The notes below the pieces were generated by a model. It saw only the letters and a program-made list of their open reading frames with translations. It did no database searches and was not told the origin of the DNA. Of a stretch of 64,000 bases of DNA, positions 14,201 to 26,200 are shown piece after piece. A program made the position numbers and the translations under genes. Each line of letters opens with the position of its first letter. Positions within the stretch are counted from its first letter, which is position 1. Source of the stretch: Parus major (lineage: Eukaryota; Chordata; Aves; Passeriformes; Paridae); assembly GCF_001522545.3 (NCBI RefSeq), contig NC_031770.1, positions 22,300,153 to 22,364,152 of the forward strand. The letters are read 5' to 3'.

Positions 14201-17200
14201 CAAATCACATTTGACATTTTTATGTCCTTAAACCACCACCATGACCAAAGACATGGTCAACTGAAACTTAGAAGGCAATTTTATTATAAGCACAACATCA
14301 CAACTTTACCCTTGTTCACAGCTACATCGACCTTAAGGTATTAGTGATTGTAGATGCCTGCTTCTGTCAAGTATCAGGACAGAAGCAGGCATCTACAATC
14401 TGCTTCTGTCAAGTACCAGGACAGGTTCCACTAGAAAACAGAGATAAATATGCAGTCACGCTTCAAAAGGGTTATTGACACATGGAAGAAATCTAATAGG
14501 AAGCAGACATCTATATCAGCTCAGAATTTGGGGCCATATCATCAAGTTCAAAATATCCCAGCCTTCCAGCAGCACACAAGAAGCAAGAAACATCCTTCTG
14601 TGGATGGAGTAGTGGCAGGAAAGTACCACAGTGTTCATCCTGGAGGCTAAGTGCTTATTTTTGGAGAAAGCTGAATGGACATAAAGGTACCAAAGTGAAA
14701 TTACTTAAACAAGACTAAATTGAGCTGTCAGGGCATGGACATGTCTTCCAAGTTAAAGCAAACGAGAGGCTTTTCAAGCACACACATGCTTTAAAGACAC
14801 CTACCATGAAGACTCCCAAAGACTTGGAAAAACTTTGTCTCATGGAAGGAACACCCATGGCAAAGGGGTTGGAATTAAATGATCTTTAAGGTTCCTTCCA
14901 ACCCAAACCATTATATGAAAACATCTACTGTAAGCATTATTGTTCAAAAGTAAATACGCAGGAAAAGGCTCTCTAAGTAAACCAAGTGTTATTACATTGC
15001 ACTGTTCTTTACTGGGATAGAGTTTGTTTCCTTCACAGTGGCCAGCATAGTGCTGTGTTTTGGATTTGTGTTTAAAACAGCGTTGATGAAAGCACAGAGA
15101 TGTTTTCATTACTACAGGGTTGAGAGAGTAAAGGTCTTTTCTGCTCCTCACCCCCACCAGTAAAAAGGGTGAGGGTGCACAAGGAGCTTGGAGGAGACAC
15201 AGTCAGGACAACTGACCCCAGCTGAACCGAGGGGTATCCCATACCATATGCTCATGCTTAGCATATAAAGCTAGGGGAATAAGAAAGGGGATGTTCAGAG
15301 TAGCATTTATCTTCCTAAGTAACCATTGTACATGAAGGAGCCCAGCTTTCCTGGGGCTGGGAACAGCCAGACCCAGCACTTGCCTGCCCAGAGAAGAGCA
15401 TTAATTCCTTGTTTTGCTTTTTCTTTACCTATTAAACTGTCTTTATCTCAAATCCATAAATTCTCAGTTTTATTCTTCCAATTCTCTTCCTACCTCTCCA
15501 AGAAAAGAAAAGAAGTGGGCAGCTGTATGGTGTTCAGTTTCTAGCTGGGATTAAGCCACAACACACGAGTAAAAAGAAAAGTAGTCACAAAAGTAGGTTA
15601 ATTGCCAATATGAACTTGAAGTTTAGCCTACAGGAAAGATTAGAAAAAGTTACACACATGAACACTTCTTTCTACAAATAGCGAACAACATCATATTCTA
15701 GAAAAAAAAAAAAACAAACTAAACTTTCTGATTCTTGTATATATTTCCAGTTTTCAAAAGAGATCTCAAGATGCCAAATATTTCATCAATTTCTCCTTAT
15801 CATTATCTTCCAGGATGGAAAAAATCTCAGACTCCTCTTAGTATTTCATTGTTACTTAAATGATCAGAACCCCTGGTTTCAATAGAAAAACACTGCATGC
15901 TTCAGAAAATGAACTCAGAAATCTATTTCCTATCTGTGGGTTTATCAGAAAAAAACTGCAAACATGTCAAAACCAGCACCATACATCAAATTTACACAGA
16001 CTACTCTGTAGGTCTCACTGTCAAAGAAAAACATACATAAAATTTCTTCTAATAAATTAGAACATGGGAACAGCAACAACAGATTAAACCATGTGGCTCC
16101 ACCTTTGAACAGATCATATTCTAGACTGACTTACATGCCACTCGTATGAAAATACCCTTTTGAAGTAGCAGAGCCTAGTTAATAACTAAAACAGTGATAG
16201 CTAATTGACACTACCTTGTGCATGCTTCACTAAAACAAAAGGATTGATACATTAAATCCATAGAGAATTCACAACATTCTATCATGTGTACATCTCAAAT
16301 GTGTATCTATACATCACACACCTCTGACAAAGCACAGACAGATTTCTAGCAAAATATATTTTCACAACTACAGGATTTATTAAGATCTAGATGAATCCAG
16401 TGCAACAATTATATTCAACAACATGTTCTCATACACACTTCTTTCATCATTCCCTGTACCTTGCCAGATGGATGTGAAGCTCTGCTCAAATGGGCAGAGA
16501 TAAGTAGATGGTGCTGAATCACCAGGATAAATGTGAAGCCTCATCAGGGAAATACAGGCAGAGCTTCTTTCAACATCTGCATTTCCAGAATCAGACTTAA
16601 CACACAAATGACCTAGCAACACATTTCAGTTTCTATACAATAGATTGTACCTCAGCAGAGTGAATTTTACCATTGATAGTCCACATAGTCATAGCAAAGA
16701 AAAAAAATCACTTGTTTCAATTTAAGCTCTTTCAACCAATGCTATTAAGCTCCCCATTATCACATATCCGTGAATTTGTCATTCAGCTGCAGAAGCTTGA
16801 AGAACAGACATTGAAAACGATCACCCATCTACCTGTCTTTCACTAATTTCTTTTCTCTTGCTTCATTACATACCATATCCAAAAATTACTCTGTAGGACA
16901 GATGAACCTCTGATCTGGCACAGTGTAGCTATTTTTCTGGTATGCTGCAATTCATCAGGATACTGGATTACTGGAATTCACAGTGGTTTTAATTCTTGGT
17001 GCCTGTAAATCTACATTTTACAGTGTAAAATGTAAAGGCAGAAAATTATTCTCAATTAACATTAAGACTGAGAAGAATGAACTATCATGGCTTCTGTTAA
17101 CATGGAATATGGGTCTTCCTGCTGTGTCATTAATTCTGAAAGCACCCAATTCTTTCAGCCAATCTGACTGATGCTACCAGAATGAGATGCAGCACTAACA

Positions 17201-20200
17201 CAAAACCATGGAATTGCTATAAACACTGCATTTGATAGTCATCATTTAAAAAGCACAAATGCCCCGATATTGCTCAGTATGTCAATAGCTAACTATCCAC
17301 AGACACAAACATTTGTGAACAGAGACGCAATGATTTGTGAATTCTGAAAAATGCTCACATTCTCCAAACAATGGCTTCCTGGGACCAATAAATACCAATT
17401 CTGTGATTGCACAGCTGACATCTTTAAATTAATTCTGTGCTCAGACATTAACATTCCTTCCACAAACTGAAGGGCCATACATATATCACAAACAGGCACA
17501 GAACTGGATACAGCCCCATCATATTCCTCATTCTGTTATGGATGTGGGACCTAATATTTGGTCACTGAAAAGCTATAATGCACCACTTGGTATGGTGCTG
17601 CTTCTAGAAATTCATTTGCCTCTGATTCCATCCACTCAAGAAAAAATGCTTCTACTGCTGGGTAACATTCTCCCAGGTACTATTTTTAAAAATTTTATAC
17701 CTGTGTGCCCTTAGAAATGTTAACTTAGGTCACTTCAGCATTTCTGCTTTACATGGCCATAAATGGCACTGTTATACACCAGCATTTTTTAACAAACATT
17801 GTAACTCAGGGTATAGTTTGGTAGGGGATTGTTTTTTTCCTTTGCTGTCTCACCTTACACAGTGTTGCAGAACACACTGTAGCTTCACAGTCGTGAGGAG
17901 TAGACTGACATTGCCCTAAGGTGTTAAGAGCAAAATCTCACAGCAGTGTTGTCTTGCCTGCATTGCTGGCATTTACTGCCCATTGTTCAAAGTTATCCCA
18001 GAAAAAAAAATGCAGTAGCAGATATAAGCTCCCTAATTAAAGGTGACTGCAGAACAGCTTCACAGCCTTTCCCTTAAGTTTACTGGGCTATCAGGGAAGC
18101 CAGGCATCAGAGTGTAAATAGATATTCCATGCTGTTTTGAAGCTGCTGTAGTCAAACGGGAAACCCAAAGTGAACAAACCCCATCAGTAGAGAAAGGTTT
18201 ACATAATGTGGATAATCCTCCTGAGTCAACAGCAAAGCTGCTTCCTTAGTCTTAAGGCTCATTTATCTGATGAAATTAGTTCCAGTAACACAGCATGCAA
18301 AGTAACAGAGGGGAGTGTTTGGCTCTGTACAGGAACTGGTGTAGAGGCATGGTAAGATCCATAAGGGTCCAGTGAGACTTAATAGTAAATTATGACCAGT
18401 ATCCATACTCTTATTGGTAGCTTCCTAAAGCAAGTCACAGCAGTGGCCTATCACTGATTTGAGTCTAAGGAAACCTATATAATCATTGTGATAAAACCAG
18501 CAGAGAAAACATTAAGTGAACAACTTCTAGCTCAAAATCTCACTTCTAGTATATTTTAAACACCTGCCTTCACTACCACAAAAACAAAGCTCAATGAGAG
18601 TAGGGTTATGTTTTGAGTACACCTGTCCTAAAGGCAGGGTCTCCACAGGCAGCTTGTTAAAATACAATCATTTAATTTGAAATCAGGCATCCTTACAGTC
18701 CAAACTTGCTCTCACAACAGCTTTCATCTCCTGTTGCTTTGAGGCTTTTTCATCTTTTCTAACCCTCTGCTCAAAATTTCTTTTAATTCTTAGGATAACA
18801 CTTTATTTCATCAAATAAATTACACAGACAACTTAGCTATTGTCTGTAAAGTAACTCTCTCCCCACCCTATAAAATCAACACTGGTAGTCTTGAAGGGAT
18901 GGAGGAATCCACCAGTGGCACCACAGCTGGAATATTTCATCCCTAATTCTGAATCCCTCCCTGCATTATCAAGCAGCCAGCTTTTTGTAACACACACAAA
19001 CACTAGGAGCTAACAGATTTAACTCATCAATGAACTGATATTTAGAATAGAAAATAAAAACTCAGAATCCCCTTTCTAAACAGTGACTGAGTGAGGAGTA
19101 GAAGAAACAACAGACTACTAAGGCAAACCTCTCCCTTTCTTGCTCTCCATCTGCCCTTGTCCTTTCTTAGATATAAAAATTATATACTAAAACATGCATC
19201 AAGTGTGTATGTATGCACACAGGGGTACACAGAGTGCACACATTGCCCTCTGCTGACCAGAGTCCAATGTAGTCCAACAGTGCTCCCCAACACACACAGA
19301 GTGATGACACAGGGGAGCTTCAGCAAGTGCTGAAGCAGGACCATATCAGTGTGTGCATCAATCCCTGGTTTAAGAGACACCTCCTGCAAGTTGGGAATCA
19401 CAAAGGCTTTTTCTGAACCCAGTTTTAAGTTCTGGGGTTTCTTTGCTTTTTTTCTTCCTACCTGGTGATACAGTTGCGAAGTGAGGGCAGGAATTACATC
19501 AACCATATATGCCAGTTCCTTACATACCATCACCTAAAGCCTTTGCTGATTTACTCTGCATTTGTCATCACTCTTTTTCCTCACAGTTGGGCATTTTAAT
19601 GAAATAGCAGGGAGCTGCAGACAGAGTAGAAGTGGGGGAAACCAAGCAGGAAAACAAAACTGAGAGGCACTGACTACTACTTTCAGGCTACCTTATTTGC
19701 AAGTCCTTCCCTCTACTATTTTCACAAGTTTTTAAACTAAAAAAGGACTAAAAGTCCCTTTACTTTTCAATGTGAATGCAAATCAGAAACACCAATCAGG
19801 AAATAAAAATAATTCTTAACATTTCCCCTCCTCCATCCCCACACTAAAACTCCTTCTAAGTGTCTACTTCTATGACTTGAGGGGGGAGAATCACTTTAGA
19901 AGTTTAGAGACATAGTCTAGACTGGAAAAAGTACAGAGTATTTTTTAATTTAGGAAGCATCTTAGGAAGTTCAACTAAGCTTATGGAGAATCTACATGTT
20001 ACATTAAGAGTCTGTCGACCACCTTTCTGACAGTGGCTGGCTATAATGTGCTACATTTAAGTACCTACAAATGGACATAAAGGAGATGCAGATTAGGGTT
20101 CCTGAGGTGGGAGAAGAAAGATTTCTGCTATTGTTTCTATACTCACCCAAGGCCCAGTAAGATGCAGATTCCAAAGGCAGAGCACTACTGTAGAGAGCAT

Positions 20201-23200
20201 GGATATACATGAGGTGAATCATCAGCTCAGCCAGGCACCACCAAAAGAAAATACGAATTATGCCCACAATTAAGATGCTGAGATTGGTCTTCACACTGAA
20301 AGCTTCTTGCATCCTCATCTAAGGAAGAAATCCAAAGAGGTTACCTCACACAAAACTGACATTTTACTCAAAATACTCATCCTGGGAACTTTTCACTCCA
20401 CCATTTGGAAATTCCTGACACCCTCTGGAGGGAACCTGGTCTCTCCATTCTCAATCTCAGTAAGCAGTAGAAACCAACGAGAAGCCAAATATGAATGTAC
20501 ATTGCACCAAACTGCTGTAAAAAAGGCCAACTGTTGTTAACCTGAACAGAATCCAGACATGAGACTTTAATTCCTGCAACTTTATCTCTGGAGATAATAG
20601 AAAAAGATTAAGGAAACTACAGCTATTAAGAGAAAGGTTTTCCAAGCAGCAGCCCTTCCAAACACAAGAATAACGACTGCTACTCTTAAAATACCTCCAA
20701 CTTCTCCCAACTACAGAGAATTAATTACATGAGGACAGTTCTTAATTCTTCTCCCATAGCATTGCCGAAGTCAGTAAGACCTACAGAATGTGCTGAGAAA
20801 ATGGAAGTGTGAGTTAAATATCAGATAAGGTAACATTAGCAGTTGACAGGCTTCTCAAGATGCTCCAAACTTTACACTGCTAATTATAGTAAACATATTG
20901 GCATATTATTATTGCACCACCTTTCCACAATAAAAGAGAACAGAATCAAAACCCAGAAACATAGGATTGCCTAAAAATTCAGTCATGCATTATGCATCTA
21001 TCATTGTGTGCAACATTTCCTTCTCCAGTCTCTAACTGGCTACCAAAAATGCACATATAAGAGAACTAACCAACTCATCTGCACAGGCCCTCAGTCCCAA
21101 GCACAGTACAGTTAGCACTCATTTGGAGAGTTCCTTTGTATCAACTAGATGAAAGCTTGGAGACTACAATTTTGTCACAGGGATTTGCACAACAGGCCTT
21201 CAAACCCATGTCTAGAATTGTTTTGCCTTCTTTCAATCCAGAAATTCATCAAGGCCAGTGACAAAGTGTCAGTGTCTCATTTTTGCTTGGCAGTGGATGC
21301 CAATTGCCAGAACTGGTATTACACTCTGTGGGCCATACAGCAGTTGACTGTCTCCAGCTCCAGAATTTCTGCTTCCCAGTGTGCTCAGCAGGAACCCTCA
21401 TCCCACTCTCAGCTTCAGTTAAGAGTTTCTGAGAGTGGTCTCTCACAACAGCATCAATAAAGATTCTCCTTGCATTGTGCATTTTGAATGAACAGCTGGG
21501 CACTGCATCCTTTGAAACCCTTTTCTGACATCATCTGCCAAGGTAACACCCTCTGCTCAGGTAAGAGCTCTGACAATACCCTTCAGCAAACACCAACAAG
21601 AAAGACATTAACACTGTTCAGTTTGTTCCGTCCTTCTTCCGCGGCTTTAACCACCCGTCTGTACGTATTTAAGGAGAACCTTCTGCAAATAAAGGCAACT
21701 CACTCTCAATCTTCCTTTTCCTTCTTACACCAAGAATACGTGGGCTCTTAGTGTAGTTCTTTACTGAACCAGATCAGGTGAGCTAAATTTCAAAGCAAAG
21801 CCCTCACAATTTTTCCTATCAGCTCCAGCTGTTTTCAGCTTGGAGTCTCATAGGTCTTCTAAAATAGCCCTTGGAAAGAAAATACAACTGTTCCTCTTCT
21901 GGGGTACAAGGATTTAGGTGGAATCTAACACACTTCAGAAGCTAAAAAACAATAATTTGTAAAAAAATATTAACTCAGTTTCTTTTCCCACAATATCCAG
22001 CCCAAAATAACAACATTCAACCTTGCATCTTCCAAAGCAAGTGAAAACAAATGAGTGTGGGCCTTTTCACTGAAGGATCCACCAGAATCTAGTTTCACTT
22101 TCATAAAGCCCAGTATTTGCTTTGGCTTCAACAGAAAATTCCCAAACATAAACAGAAGCAAGCAATCCCCAGGCTTCTAGACATAAACTGAAAAAGCAGT
22201 TTTATGGTTTGAAATGTCCACTAATTCACTTTGACACAATATTTTTAACTATGGACATAACAGGTTCTGATACCACTTCTTACTCAAGTATGTAAGAAAA
22301 TATGAAAAGCAGTAAAGGATGAAAACATGAACTTTTCCCATCGTGTAAAAAGCAGCCTTGAAAATCAGCCTGTAAGAGACTAAGAAAAGCATTCAGTACA
22401 GTTGGTAGGTCTTATATTTTAAACAAGCTGCTCAGTTGAAGCAAAGTGGTCCTAGTAAGTCATCAGCTGTTTTCACATCAACATGAAGAGAAACTGGAGT
22501 TTTCAGGAATTCCCAATACAATCTCTACCAGCTTTCTGTGATTCTGAAATCTGTTTCAGAGTTGGTAGCAAGCTTATGCTAAAAACATTAGCTTTATTTC
22601 ACCTGATGAAGAAGAAAACAAAAAAACAGTCCAGCAGCTGCATGCTAAAATTATGAGCACTCTCCAAATGTGACAAAGCATGTCACTGGCCCCCTGGTTG
22701 AAAGGATGAATCTGATGTCAGACAAGAATATCCTGTGAAGCAGAAGAACCTGGGAAGACAGGATTGTCTTAAAAGTTGATATCCAGGACATTACAAAATT
22801 CCTCATGATACATTCAATACTGTCACATTCCTAAAGTATTATTTGTTGATTTTATAATTATGTGGAAGACAGCTTTAGATACCCAAACAACAACAACTTA
22901 CCTGCTTACTGAACTCATCAAAATTCACAAGGGGTCCATTGTGGAATGTAGGATAATAAAACACATATGCCAGCATCCAGGGGAATGAGTGGGATGACTT
23001 CTGGGTAGGTGCATGCCAGCAGTACTCCAGGCTGAAGCTAGTGCAGAAGAGGCATCGGACAGACACAGTGAAGAGCAGCAGGTAATACTCATTTTCAGTG
23101 TCATACCACTTTCTCTGCAAAACAAAACAAAGCCAGATAATGACAGTGCAATGCTGTGTTTTCTCTACAGCAAGACATCAATGTCTACTCAGATCTCAAC

Positions 23201-26200
23201 TTCTGGAGTCAGCAGCAGGAAGAAACTAAAGAAAGTAGCAGTGGGAATGGGAGTCTAAAGTGAACAGCACTAAACACATGAATAACTAGCGCTGCCTTTT
23301 GATGGAGAAAGGTCCTCCAGAGCTACTGCAGCCAGCATAAAGAGACAACTTGATTAAGTTGTCTCGTAAAGAGACAAGCTTGATTTCAAAAACATGTTCA
23401 GTTGTGAAGAACTAGAACAGCAGGATTGCTCTTCTAACAGAAATGAAACATTATGTACCTCAGATTTAGTCCAGTGCTACAATATTCAAACCAGCTGGCA
23501 ACAGAATTGATAGCCTAGGGACTACTAGGGCTGAAGCTAGATGTAAAGAGAATCAGTCACTCCTGAGAAAACTTAAGACTGGAAAAAATGTTACTGAGCA
23601 TTTATTGAATTTTTGACACTTGGTGTCATACTTGTTGCCAACAACAAAAACTGATCATCATGAAAAACTTGAGAACATCAACAAATGTAGCTTGGCTGAC
23701 TGACAATTTGAATTGAAGTGGGCCCTCTCCTCATCAGAGCAAATCATAAAACAGATCACACCACATGAAGTGTTCCTATAAGCTCATTCCCCTTCCCCCT
23801 GAACTTCACAGCAACAACCCTTATAACAAATGTCCAATTTTTCCCGTTGGTCCAATAAAATACAACAGGACCCTTCCTCACGACTGGTCAACAGTTTTTC
23901 CATATCTGTACTATCCAGAAAAAGCCACTAGACAAAGAGCAAAACTGAGCTTGCTTACAGCTAACTGATGCACGTAACTCATTTGGTACAAATCAAAGTG
24001 TTGGAGAAAGTCTCCCTCCATGCAGAAGTCACAGTCACCAGTGAGTACAGGCCAGCTTAACTGAGTAACTCCTGGAAAACCTGAGTAATCCAAAACCTTA
24101 AACAAGTATGATAAGAGTTCCAATGAAATGTGCTTATTAGAGCACTACTGAAGTATTATCATACCCCAGCTCTACTGAATAACACCTACAATTAAGGGAC
24201 ATGGTTTTATCCCAATGCACTGGCCACCACGATAGAGAAATGTGACTTTTCTAACTGGAGAAGCTCCAGCATGAGTCACTGCAGTGCTACTGCTCAAGAT
24301 TTCTCAAACCAACCCCTGCTTATATCAACTGAAGGGACAGTATGCTGCCATAGAGACAGATGCCATAACAGACAACCACCACCATAATTAATTTGATGCT
24401 TAATTAGTCCTTCTCACATTACCTTGGTTTGTTCCACGGCTGGTATGCGCAAAGTGGACAGAAGGATAAGGGAGCACAACCATGTCAGGAGTGACAGCCG
24501 AAACTGCGCCACAGCAAAGGAAATAGCTGCATGTAACAAAATGATGGCAAAACCCTTGATTCCCAATAATAACCAGCAGGCAGCCATTCCATAAACCATC
24601 AAGCACCATGGTTTATACTGTCAGAAAAAGAAAAGTTAACAATCTTTAGTTGAATTATTTCTAAAGAAAAAAGGCGCTCAATACCTGTGCTGCATTCACA
24701 GGTTCTGCAGTAGAGACAAATATAGTCAGCAAGGTAAGGAACACACATGAAAAAACACCGAAACCCAACCATAACCCTAAAAGTGAAAGGGAAGGTGTTT
24801 TTGAGGGAGGGCATAACTTCTTCCTTTTCTTCCCCAAACTAGCAGGTACGACACCACACACAGATCATTTCCCACAATCACGCAATCATTTAGCAATCGT
24901 GCCAAAACCCAAGCACCCATTATTTTACATACTTTCCTCATAAAGGAACAACTGCACCCTTCTTATGTGTACAAGTCAAACAATGCTGTTTAATGGCTTG
25001 CAATAAGGCAGAGGCTTTTAGATGCTGGAGGCTCAAAACATTAAGGCAACCAACCCCCAACACACAATTCACACCACAGAATGAGATTTACTACTCTCAG
25101 TGGTCTCACTGCAAAGCTTCCCACATCCACAGTAAACAAACTCATCAGAAACTCCCTACTGTGAGGAAAGTCCCTACATACCTTCTCCACCAAGAGCCTG
25201 GACATTTGTGATACCAGCAGGTGACCAGCCAGAAGCCACAGTATACGTTCCCTTCCCCATTCAATCCAGTAGCTCCACTCAAAGTCCATGGGGTCCTATG
25301 GCATGAAGGGAACCGGTCACTATGTTTATCTGGCCATACATTCTGTATTACAGAATACCTCTGTAATATGCCAGCTGTGTGGTACCCAACAGAACTCCCA
25401 CATCTCAGAAACATCATTTCAGCAGTTCAGTTGGATCACTTTACAGCAGTGAACTCAGACAGCACCATTTTCACTTCCAGTGGAGCAAAGTTAAGGAAAA
25501 CAGAGCTTTAGATGGTGCTGTGCCTCCTAAGCCTCACACTGGTGCTAAAGTTGAGCAACTTCAGCTCTCCTGAGGGATTCAGAGAACAACTCTGCTCTGC
25601 CTTTGAAAACCAAGAATTTCAGTGGAAAGCTGCTTTGCTGGAAGAAAAGTTTAACTCCCCGTTTCAGCAAAGCCTAGCTACAATCAGATGGGGCTAGCTC
25701 AGCTGGAGCTACCTATGGCATGAGATTTTTACTTAAGTAGGTAAGAGGGATCAGCTGGTAGCCCCATGTCCAATACAGAGCCTCAGTAAAAGTTCATCTC
25801 AACTGCCTTAAAGCTTTCTAGAATATATCAGAAGTCCATTACCAGCAGTGATGGCAGGCCTAAACACCAAAATACTTCCACAGACATGCATTGCTGCTTT
25901 TGTGTAAGAAATCCTCAAGATTAGATGCATTATTTGCTTTTGACTTCAAAACCTTTTGAAGAAATGCAAGCAAGATAGGGTAGGGATGTGGCTTTTAGTT
26001 TAGAGTAGAGGACTGGCAGTTTCCTTACTGTTGTTTTTTTTTAATACCAGCTATGCTTCTTTAAGACCTTACACTTCAAAATCTGTTCTCCTCTTTGCTG
26101 TACTACAGGCCAACCAAGAGAAAAAACATGGTCATTGACATTAAGCATTATCCAAATCACCCAGTAACAAGGGAGAAAAGGCTGTAGGAAGTGTCAAGGT

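Larger units (their letters stand above)
11241..20146 (-). other. HHAT: HHAT intron 7 (8.9 kb)
   Basis: The largest complete intron in the window, AT-rich. It contains a short ATT run (about 11,993-12,012), a perfect foldback (14,346-14,400), a CR1 tail fragment (about 14,855-14,918) and an ERV LTR antisense to HHAT (about 15,003-15,563). Nothing else was recognised. Confidence 0.8.
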
